From assembly GCA_021815065.1 (NCBI GenBank), contig JAKAHI010000123.1, forward strand, positions 1 to 5,295: a DNA stretch of 5,295 bases, given 5' to 3'. A program made the position numbers and the translations under genes. The notes below the pieces were generated by a model that was not told the origin of the DNA, did not search any database, and saw only the letters and a program-made list of their open reading frames with translations. This DNA is from a bacterium. Its GTDB lineage: Bacteria; JAMCPX01. Below, piece by piece: positions 1 to 5,244 of the stretch (its first letter is position 1; each line of letters opens with the position of its first letter).

Positions 1-48
1 CCCGGGGTTATAGAATCACTTGTTCTTAAAAAGAGGAGAATGTCATGA
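1..48 (+). CDS. 3' end of an unidentified upstream gene (partial)
   Basis: The reading frame starting at base 1 is open for 15 codons (ending ...LVLKKRRMS) and stops at TGA 46-48. The other two plus frames carry stops within the first 30 bases. The TGA overlaps the ATG of the next gene in an ATGA arrangement (45-48), a typical sign of translational coupling inside an operon. The hydrolase Shine-Dalgarno sequence lies within these last codons. The fragment is too short to identify; the basic KKRR tail is the only visible trait. A chance open frame of this length is possible, so support rests mainly on the ATGA overlap. Confidence 0.5.
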   Translation, partial: PGVIESLVLKKRRMS

Positions 49-863
49 TTGTATTGGATGTCCTTGCATGGATCTTTCTTGTTGTCCTTATTTTTCTCGT
101 CAGCCAGTTTGCCATAGTTATCTACGATGCACTGAACACCAGCAAAAAACCAGTCGGACAGATGCCGGCCATTGCGCTGGAGGTCCTTCAGGAGGCTGTT
201 TTTACGTTTATTTCTTTTATAACCTATGTCATCGGTTTTATAAACTATGATGCCGTTTTTCTGAAAAAGGACAATAAAAAATACCCGCCCGTACTGCTCG
301 TGCACGGCTACATGATGAACCGGGCTTGTTTTTTCTATATACACCTGAGACTGGTGATTGACGGCTTCAGAGTATTCACCGTTAACCTTTATCCCCCGGT
401 GAAGTCCATTAAGGAACTCTCCGAACGCGTGGCGGATAAGATGGACGAGATAGCGGACAAAACAGGAGAAAAAGAAATATATTTGATCGGACACAGTATG
501 GGAGGGCTTGTATCCCGGTATTACAGCAGTTCGCCCCGAGGAGCCGGACGGGTAAGAGGGATTATAACCATTGCGAGCCCCTACAAAGGTACGCGTATCG
601 CTGTACTGGGCATTGGCAAAAATGCAAAAGAAATGATACCGAATAGTGAATTTCTCAATGAACTCAACAAAAAACAAATGCCGAAGATCTACGCGCTATG
701 GTCAACGCTGGACAATCTTATCGTTCCCCCGGAATATGCCTTTATGGAAGGTATGCCGAATGATTCCCTGCCGTTGAAGGGGCACATTGCCATGCTGTTT
801 TCAAATGTGGTTTACCGCCATATTCTCGGTTACTTGAAAGAGAAAAGTGCATTGGTGAAATAA
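45..863 (+). CDS. Membrane-anchored alpha/beta hydrolase (lipase/esterase-like)
   Basis: This 272-aa protein is a probable serine hydrolase of the lipase/acyl-esterase type. The N-terminus is a hydrophobic helix (about residues 3-27), and a second hydrophobic stretch lies at about 48-66, so the protein is probably held in the inner membrane. The hydrolase core then follows: an oxyanion-hole HG (87-88, LLVHGY), the nucleophile elbow GHSMGG with Ser151, a TIASPYKGT strand-turn (175-183) common in lipases, the probable acid Asp223 in WSTLDNLIVP, and the probable catalytic His247 in KGHIAML. All three triad members are present with normal spacing, so it looks active. The start ATG has a good Shine-Dalgarno (AGGAG at 34-38, 6 nt spacing) and overlaps the stop of the upstream gene. 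The substrate is unknown; a lipid, acyl ester or triglyceride is plausible from the family. It converges on the minus-strand operon and is probably functionally separate from it. Confidence 0.85.
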   Translation: MIVLDVLAWIFLVVLIFLVSQFAIVIYDALNTSKKPVGQMPAIALEVLQEAVFTFISFITYVIGFINYDAVFLKKDNKKYPPVLLVHGYMMNRACFFYIHLRLVIDGFRVFTVNLYPPVKSIKELSERVADKMDEIADKTGEKEIYLIGHSMGGLVSRYYSSSPRGAGRVRGIITIASPYKGTRIAVLGIGKNAKEMIPNSEFLNELNKKQMPKIYALWSTLDNLIVPPEYAFMEGMPNDSLPLKGHIAMLFSNVVYRHILGYLKEKSALVK

Positions 864-907
864 GCACGTTTGTCCGTTCACCGCAAGGAGAGAGTTTGAA
901 ACCGTGC
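864..907. terminator. Weak hairpin between convergent genes, possible terminator
   Basis: GCACGTTT at 864-871 can pair with AAACCGTGC at 899-907, giving an 8-bp stem with one bulged base and a loop of about 27 bases. Read on the minus strand, the stem is followed by TTATTT, a short U-rich run inside the hydrolase stop region, so it would fit best as a terminator of the minus-strand operon. The plus strand has no T-run after the stem. The long loop and short stem make this a weak candidate; the 54-base gap contains nothing else I can identify. Confidence 0.25.
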
Positions 908-917
908 GAAGGAAGTA

Positions 918-1580
918 TTACGATCCCTTAAACAGCTGTTGAATTTTATCGATATGCTCTTTTTTGACAATCGCTATGACCTCATCATTCTGTTTGAAAA
1001 TCGTTTCACCTTTCGGGATGAGCGTTTTGTCCTCCCGGTAGATAGAAACAATGATAATGCCTTCCGGAAGCCCGAGGTCCTTGATCTTTTTGTCGATGAT
1101 ATACGATCCCCTGGGTACGTCCACCTGCACCAGTTCCACATCCCCGCCCTTGAGTGGGAATAGAGGGACTACAACATCGCCTGCCTGCACCTGTTCTTCG
1201 ATGAGGTAGTTGAGTATTCTTGTGGAGTTGATGGTCGCATCGACACCGATACTCTGGAATATTTCCTCGTTTGCAGGGTCTGATACCCTCGATATCGTCC
1301 GCGGTGTCATAAACATCAGTTTGGTAAGCTGACAGATAACAAGGTTTGTTGCGTCATCTCCGGTCAGTGCGGCCACGACATTGGCCCGGTTAGCGCCGGC
1401 AACCTTTAATACAGACGCATTTGCACCGTTGCCGAGCATTATGGCATCCCCGAAGGTTTCCGATAACAGTGTAACCTTTGCTTTGTCCTGATCGATGATA
1501 GTTACCTCATGTCCGCCGGATAAGAGCGTTTTTGCGAGATTGACACCTGCTTTGCTTGCGCCAACGATAATGATATACAT
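918..1580 (-). CDS. RCK protein with TrkA_N and TrkA_C domains (TrkA/KtrA-like)
   Basis: This 220-aa cytosolic protein has the size and order of single-RCK regulators such as KtrA: a Rossmann TrkA_N domain (about 1-130) followed by a TrkA_C domain (about 145-216, with the VPRGSYIIDKKIKDLGLP and KGETIFKQNDEVIAI segments). The dinucleotide loop is GASKAG (7-12), so the usual middle Gly is Ser9. The acidic residue ending beta-2 is Asp30, the usual contact for the NAD(H)/adenosine ribose. GDDATNL (74-80) is the conserved mid-domain motif. Family members bind NAD(H), ATP/ADP or c-di-AMP and gate K+ channels or transporters. No channel subunit is encoded here, so the partner may be the upstream APC permease (inference). 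It is the last gene of the operon, 9 nt after the preceding stop; AAGGGGG just before the ATG overlaps that stop codon and can serve as ribosome binding site. Confidence 0.88.
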   Translation of the reverse strand: MYIIIVGASKAGVNLAKTLLSGGHEVTIIDQDKAKVTLLSETFGDAIMLGNGANASVLKVAGANRANVVAALTGDDATNLVICQLTKLMFMTPRTISRVSDPANEEIFQSIGVDATINSTRILNYLIEEQVQAGDVVVPLFPLKGGDVELVQVDVPRGSYIIDKKIKDLGLPEGIIIVSIYREDKTLIPKGETIFKQNDEVIAIVKKEHIDKIQQLFKGS

Positions 1581-1589
1581 GATTCCCCC

Positions 1590-1991
1590 TTATGATAATC
1601 CCGGCATTTTCAGAAGTGCGTCGATGGTAAGGCTGGTAGGACATACGACTTCGATCCCGAGCTCCGTGTACACGGTAACAAGGTTTATGTCAAACAACCG
1701 CATGATGACCTTTATTGTTTTGTCTACGAGCTTTATTTTCTGCGCTATCATGATGTTCGTGTAATCGTTCCCCGTAACCACGAGTACGAGATCCGCGGGT
1801 TTTTTCAATGCCTGGCGAATAATCTTCTCATCCGTACTGTCTCCTACAAGGAATTCGACCCCTTGCTTGTCCTCGATGTACATAAATTTGCTTTCGTTTT
1901 GTTCCAGAACGAGCACACTGTCGCCCCGTTTGGAAAAGACACTGACAAGCCTTGAACCAAGCCTGCCTGAACCTATGATAACAACACGCAT
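1590..1991 (-). CDS. Stand-alone TrkA_N (RCK N-domain) nucleotide-binding protein
   Basis: This 133-aa protein consists of one Rossmann RCK N-domain. It has a canonical GSGRLG loop (7-12), Glu30 at the end of beta-2, the VGDSTDE segment (49-55), and GNDYTNI (74-80), which is the same motif seen in the following RCK protein. It ends right after the crossover helix (about residue 130), and no TrkA_C domain follows in any frame before the next gene starts. The two RCK genes look like ancient duplicates, and together they give an N + N-C set, compared with the N-C-N-C layout of E. coli TrkA. The start is well supported: AGGAGG (2005-2000) lies 8 nt before the ATG, which directly abuts the TAA of the Usp gene. 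A role as regulatory partner of the neighbouring RCK protein, in a hetero-oligomeric ring, is inferred. Confidence 0.85.
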   Translation of the reverse strand: MRVVIIGSGRLGSRLVSVFSKRGDSVLVLEQNESKFMYIEDKQGVEFLVGDSTDEKIIRQALKKPADLVLVVTGNDYTNIMIAQKIKLVDKTIKVIMRLFDINLVTVYTELGIEVVCPTSLTIDALLKMPGLS

Positions 1992-2555
1992 TTACGTTTC
2001 CTCCTCCCCGGGTAATTTGTCGATGATGACCTCGCACGGTGCCTTTCGCAGGACTATGTCCGATGTCCTTCCGAGTATGTTTTCTTTGAGCCCTATGTGC
2101 TGGCGGATACCCATGACGATAACGTCCGCCTCCTGTTCTCTGGCAAGCTTTACAATCTCCTCCCCGGCTGAACGTGATCGTACGATAAGGGATTTGTTTT
2201 TCATTTTATGCAATGCTGCAAGCTGCTCTGCATGGGAAATGGCCTCCTGGGCAACTTTGTCCTCGTTTCCCATTTCAGCGTTTAACGGCAGTGTCCTCGG
2301 GACTTCTATGACATAAGCAAATATAAGGGTTGCATTCTGCTCCATCCCGAGCCTGCAGGCAAGCTCAACGCCCCGTTCCGAGTATGCCATGCCCTGTGTC
2401 GGTATGAGCAGGTTTTTTAAGGCCTCGACCTCCCGGTGGGCACGTGCAGCCACCTGGGGGATGATAGGCGGGACATGGAGCATCCACCAAAGAAGGGATA
2501 TAATGGATATCAAAAAAAACACTGCTATAATAACGCCAAGCGTTGAATGGATCAT
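1992..2555 (-). CDS. Membrane-anchored universal stress protein (Usp) domain
   Basis: This 187-aa protein has an N-terminal transmembrane helix (about 5-26), a short linker (27-45) and one Usp alpha/beta domain (about 46-182). The Usp fold is visible from the LLIPTQGMAYSERGVELACRL start, the ADVIVMG strand (143-149) and the terminal APCEVII strand (172-178). Most UspA proteins are soluble, about 140-150 aa; here the extra length is the anchor. The ATP-binding signature Gx2Gx9G(S/T) is degraded to G149-x2-Q152-x9-G162-R163, and the usual Asp after beta-1 is Gln54, so ATP binding may be lost or altered. The start overlaps the stop of the preceding 67-aa gene by ATGA and has AAGAGGCAGG upstream. 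Its place between a permease and two RCK proteins suggests a regulatory subunit at the membrane (inference). Confidence 0.85.
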   Translation of the reverse strand: MIHSTLGVIIAVFFLISIISLLWWMLHVPPIIPQVAARAHREVEALKNLLIPTQGMAYSERGVELACRLGMEQNATLIFAYVIEVPRTLPLNAEMGNEDKVAQEAISHAEQLAALHKMKNKSLIVRSRSAGEEIVKLAREQEADVIVMGIRQHIGLKENILGRTSDIVLRKAPCEVIIDKLPGEEET

Positions 2556-2755
2556 TGCCTGCCTCTTAAATAGTTGAGAACGAACCGTATCCTGTATATG
2601 CCAAAGGCTATAAAGCTTATGCCGACAAGCAACGGAAGCCAGATATGTAATCCGGCGGCCATCGTAGCCGAACGTACAATAATTACTATACCGATGACGA
2701 CAAAAAGGGCGCTGTTTATTGCCTTGAACTTATCTGTCAGTTTTAATCTGTTCAT
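2552..2755 (-). CDS. Small two-helix membrane protein of unknown function
   Basis: This 67-aa protein has a basic N-terminus (MNRLKLTDKFK) and two predicted membrane helices, about residues 14-33 and 38-57, joined by a very short turn. The tail is basic (RIRFVLNYLRGRQ), so both ends probably face the cytoplasm. I do not recognise a family. It overlaps the 3' end of the permease gene by 26 nt in another frame and overlaps the Usp start by 4 nt, so its translation is probably coupled to both. GAAGAAG just before the ATG is a modest ribosome binding site. Retention inside such a compressed junction argues that it is a real gene and perhaps an accessory subunit of the permease (inference). Confidence 0.75.
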   Translation of the reverse strand: MNRLKLTDKFKAINSALFVVIGIVIIVRSATMAAGLHIWLPLLVGISFIAFGIYRIRFVLNYLRGRQ

Positions 2756-4325
2756 GCTTCTTCAGCTTTTCATCGCGTTCTTTTAATGCAATCCTGTACT
2801 CCTCCGCAAGGTCGAATTCCTCTGCCGAGATCAGTACATCCATCTGGTGTGCCTCCCAGTTCCGCTCGATGCTTTTTGTCACGGGCATGTTGTTCTTTTT
2901 TCTGAAGTAGATATAGTAAACAATTCCCAGCACTACCCATGCCGGGCCTGCGATCCTTCCAATCTTATGCGTCAGTATCACCTCAAACAGTACCATGCCT
3001 ACACCAAGGAATCCCAGAATACCAAGTACGGGAAAATCGACAATCCTGTCTTTGTAATGAATTTTCAGGTTGAGCGGCATTTTGTAGGGCCTTGGCGTAT
3101 ACGGATCGGAAAAGCGCAGGCGTATCAATGCTACGAAAACAATAAGGTAACCCAGAGTTGCGCCGAACGCGTACATATTGCCGAGCGTATCCATAGCCTG
3201 AGGTGTCAGGAATGACAACAACATCTCCACGATACCGATAACGGAAAAAACAACGATGGTTCTTACCGGTGTCCTGTATTTTGGACTCACCTTATCAAAC
3301 CACTTTGTTATAAGGCCGAACTCACTCATGGAGTACGTCAATCTTGATGCGCTCATGACGCCGGAGTTGGCAGAGATCAGCAGTATGGTCGCACCCAGCA
3401 GTGCCGTTATCGGGCCGGCAAAGAGTCCTATGTAGGGTATCGCATGTGCAAGCGTCGCGATGGGATCACCGATATGCTGTGCAAAGGTTTGCCAGGGCAG
3501 TACACCAAGGCTCAGGGTCGAGAATGCAGTTGCAAAAATAAACACGGTAAAGATCAGGGTTACGGACGTCCGCGGTATTATCGTTGCAGGCCTTTTGGTT
3601 TCCTGCGCTGCCTGTGATATGGATTCGAGCCCTACGAACGATATGATACCGAGCGATGAGCCGTACATAAACTGATGGAGTGTCGGAAATGATGTCTGCC
3701 ACTGCTGAATGAGGTACTCAGGCTTCCAAGCAAATAAAAAGCCGAAAACAATGACGGATGATTCTATGGAAATGTCAAAGGCGCCGATGAGTTCGTTAAA
3801 GAGCGAAGATTCTTTTATGCCTATGATATTCAACCAGATCAAGAAAAGGATGAAAGCAAAAGATTCCGAAAGCCACAGGTAATTTATTTTCAGGGATCCA
3901 AGCATAAAGACAAAATGGGACGGCTCGATGCCAAAATAAGGCAAAAAGAAATTTACATATCCGGCAGATGCAACGGCAAACAGGGCAATATCAATGGTGT
4001 AATCGAGCAAAAGCGCGACTCCGGTCGTAAATCCCCAAAAATCCCCGAGTCCCCGAAGGGCAAAGTAATGTCCGCCGCCTGCAACCGGGTATGTTGCTGC
4101 AAGCTCTGTGTAGGCAAATCCGATCATAATATAGACAATGCCTGCTGCTGCAAACGCAAGGCTTGCTGCGCCCTGTGCCGCTGCTATGACAAGCCCGAGG
4201 GCCGCATAGATATCAGCTCCGACATCAGCGTATCCCCACATGTAGGAGCCCCATACGGTAATGTCCCTTCTGAGTTCGTGTGGAAGTTCAGGAGATGGAG
4301 GTGTACTGGTATTGTCGCTGACCAT
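2730..4325 (-). CDS. APC-superfamily permease (amino acid/polyamine/cation transporter)
   Basis: This 531-aa integral membrane transporter has the LeuT-like APC fold and about 12 hydrophobic segments. Family landmarks in order are: the TM1 break region (Tyr32-Gly44), the TM2 end YTELAATYPVAGGG (72-85), LLLDYTIDIA in TM3 (105-114), the TM6 break SFVGLES (229-235) followed by QETKRPATIIPR (241-252), and ISANSGVMSASR in TM8 leading to KVSPKYRTPVRT. These identify the superfamily but not the substrate. At the TM1 break, where amino-acid carriers usually have a GxGIF-like motif, the sequence is GADIY with Asp38; Asp34, Asp108 and Asp112 add further acidic groups. The hydrophilic C-terminal tail (about the last 50 residues) is highly charged and could be a coiled or docking segment. 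The ATG at 4325 is the only candidate, because an in-frame TAG lies just upstream, but it has no visible Shine-Dalgarno. The gene follows the chaperone gene by 28 nt. Confidence 0.9.
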   Translation of the reverse strand: MVSDNTSTPPSPELPHELRRDITVWGSYMWGYADVGADIYAALGLVIAAAQGAASLAFAAAGIVYIMIGFAYTELAATYPVAGGGHYFALRGLGDFWGFTTGVALLLDYTIDIALFAVASAGYVNFFLPYFGIEPSHFVFMLGSLKINYLWLSESFAFILFLIWLNIIGIKESSLFNELIGAFDISIESSVIVFGFLFAWKPEYLIQQWQTSFPTLHQFMYGSSLGIISFVGLESISQAAQETKRPATIIPRTSVTLIFTVFIFATAFSTLSLGVLPWQTFAQHIGDPIATLAHAIPYIGLFAGPITALLGATILLISANSGVMSASRLTYSMSEFGLITKWFDKVSPKYRTPVRTIVVFSVIGIVEMLLSFLTPQAMDTLGNMYAFGATLGYLIVFVALIRLRFSDPYTPRPYKMPLNLKIHYKDRIVDFPVLGILGFLGVGMVLFEVILTHKIGRIAGPAWVVLGIVYYIYFRKKNNMPVTKSIERNWEAHQMDVLISAEEFDLAEEYRIALKERDEKLKKHEQIKTDR

Positions 4326-4353
4326 AATGTTTGATGACTACTGTCTGATAAGG

Positions 4354-5088
4354 TTAATCTGTTGTAGTTTGCGTGAATCTGGCAAGTACCGCTTTGTTTG
4401 TTTGTATATTCATCGTGCTCTCGATACTTTTAATCCATGTACCATATGCTGACTGTGCCAGCGAGTAGCGCAACTGTTCTTCCGTCTGTCCCGGGTTTTT
4501 CTGCTGCTTTGTGGTATCGAGAGCATTTAATATCCTGACTTCACCATCGCTCAGAAAAACATTGTCATAGAACAGGTTCTTCAATTTCAACATCAGGATG
4601 TCGTTGCTGACATCATTCTGAAAATTATCCGGCGTGATATTGTTTTCCCTCAGCACGGCATAATATATTCTGGGATCGAACTGATGCTCCTTGTTCAGAA
4701 ACGCCGGGGTGTGACTTATTTGATCCATGAGCTCCTGTGTCGTAACCTTAAACCCGATACTGTGCGCCTGCTGGGTAGCAACCTCATTCGAAATAAGATT
4801 GTTCAACACTTGATCCGGTATATCCAGTTTATTCAGCATTTCCTGTGTCATTTCCCCTTTGAACTCCCTGCTGTATGCCTTCACCGTGTTTCTGTAAGCA
4901 CGGGAAAAATCATCGATGGATATGGCATCCCGGTTCACGACTGCCACAGTTCCTTCAGAAAGCCCGGTACCACAGCTCTTCATAATGCCGAATATGCCGC
5001 CAAACCCTCCGAGGAAGGTAAGTGCGATAATAAAATAGAGGACCTTTAAGCCCCAATTGCCTGTGTATTTTCTGATGTAATTTAACAT
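4354..5088 (-). CDS. SurA/PpiD-like membrane chaperone lacking the PPIase domain
   Basis: This 244-aa protein has one N-terminal membrane anchor (about 14-36, Gly-rich GGFGGIFG) and a periplasmic SurA_N-type chaperone domain (about 46-190). The domain starts with the typical VAVVNRDAISIDDFSRAY segment. PpiD is about 620 aa with a central parvulin domain; here the chain runs from the SurA_N helices (ending near LSDGEVRILNALD) through a short polar linker (KQQKNPGQTEE) straight into a C-terminal helix like the one that closes PpiD/SurA proteins (LRYSLAQSAYGTWIKSIEST). The parvulin domain appears cleanly absent, with no frameshift remnant. The expected role is binding unfolded or newly translocated membrane/periplasmic proteins, without proline isomerisation. 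It is the first gene of the operon. The ATG at 5088 fits the family N-terminus (ML-x2-IRKY), but no Shine-Dalgarno precedes it; a leader ORF ends 6 nt upstream. Confidence 0.82.
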   Translation of the reverse strand: MLNYIRKYTGNWGLKVLYFIIALTFLGGFGGIFGIMKSCGTGLSEGTVAVVNRDAISIDDFSRAYRNTVKAYSREFKGEMTQEMLNKLDIPDQVLNNLISNEVATQQAHSIGFKVTTQELMDQISHTPAFLNKEHQFDPRIYYAVLRENNITPDNFQNDVSNDILMLKLKNLFYDNVFLSDGEVRILNALDTTKQQKNPGQTEEQLRYSLAQSAYGTWIKSIESTMNIQTNKAVLARFTQTTTD

Positions 5089-5094
5089 AAATAG

Positions 5095-5145
5095 TTAGTA
5101 TAGTAAGTGATAATTAAAAAGCAAGTAATTTGCTACCGTATCCAT
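5095..5145 (-). CDS. 16-codon leader ORF upstream of the operon
   Basis: A short ORF (MDTVANYLLFNYHLLY, then TAA) starts 9 nt after AAAGGAG, the best ribosome binding site in the leader region. It lies in the same frame as the chaperone gene and its TAA is separated from the chaperone ATG by only 6 nt (CTATTT). The chaperone ATG itself has no Shine-Dalgarno, so ribosomes could load at the leader and reinitiate. The peptide is rich in Leu (4) and Tyr (3), which could permit amino-acid-dependent control, but I see no convincing attenuator hairpin. The alternative is that this was an N-terminal extension interrupted by a stop; the family-like N-terminus at 5088 argues against that. Expression is unproven. 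Confidence 0.45.
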   Translation of the reverse strand: MDTVANYLLFNYHLLY

Positions 5146-5154
5146 TGTATAGCT

Positions 5155-5161
5155 CTCCTTT
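5155..5161 (-). promoter_or_regulatory. Strong Shine-Dalgarno of the leader ORF
   Basis: AAAGGAG on the minus strand, 9 nt before the leader ATG at 5145, is the only strong ribosome binding site between the promoter and the chaperone gene. It is part of a 10-bp palindrome CCTTTAAAGG (5157-5166) that could weakly mask it. It lies about 67 nt from the chaperone ATG, too far to serve that start directly. Confidence 0.6.
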
Positions 5162-5178
5162 AAAGGTTTAATAGTATA

Positions 5179-5194
5179 AGCAAAAACTATACCA
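5179..5194 (-). promoter_or_regulatory. Candidate sigma-54 (RpoN) -24/-12 promoter
   Basis: The minus strand reads TGGTATAGTTTTTGCT. It matches the sigma-54 consensus TGGYRYRN4TTGCW, with the invariant GG (5193-5192) and GC (5181-5180) separated by exactly 10 bases. Predicted transcription would begin near 5168, leaving a leader of about 23 nt before the 16-codon ORF and putting the six-gene operon under an enhancer-binding activator. An overlapping TATACT (5178-5173) could be a sigma-70 -10 element but lacks a good -35 at normal spacing. This is a consensus match by eye, without experimental support. Confidence 0.55.
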
Positions 5195-5232
5195 CGTTTC
5201 ATTCAAGAAGAAAATGCGCTTGTTTTGGTATA
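5188..5232. repeat. Inverted repeat TATACCA...TGGTATA
   Basis: TATACCA (5188-5194) and TGGTATA (5226-5232) form a perfect 7-bp inverted repeat with a 31-bp spacer. The left arm overlaps the -24 element of the candidate sigma-54 promoter. It may be a regulator site or coincidence. Confidence 0.2.
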
Positions 5233-5244
5233 AAAGCAGACAAT

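Noticed and set aside
20..250. Cys-rich plus-strand open frame starting at TTG
   Set aside because: It lies in another frame of the hydrolase gene, has no proper ribosome binding site, and the hydrolase frame has an intact catalytic triad and a good Shine-Dalgarno.
918..1991. A single RCK gene split by a sequencing frameshift
   Set aside because: Each product begins with its own complete Rossmann motif, the second has its own ribosome binding site, and no TrkA_C-like remnant is visible at the junction, so two genuine genes fit better.
1867..2316. 149-codon plus-strand open frame
   Set aside because: It lies antisense to the Usp and RCK genes, shows no recognisable domain, and is best explained by the codon use of the real minus-strand genes.
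3915..4334. 139-codon plus-strand, Cys/Lys-rich open frame
   Set aside because: It is antisense to the well-supported permease N-terminal half; the composition is typical of a shadow of hydrophobic helices and no motif is visible.
5095..5145. Reading the leader as the original N-terminus of the chaperone, broken by a nonsense mutation
   Set aside because: The Met at 5088 already gives the usual PpiD-like N-terminus (short basic stretch then anchor), and the leader residues do not resemble a natural extension. Kept only as an alternative.
5173..5206. Sigma-70 promoter using TATACT (-10) and TTGAAT (-35)
   Set aside because: The spacer would be 22 bp; at 17 bp the -35 hexamer is TGAAAC, a poor match. 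The sigma-54 match is better in the same place.
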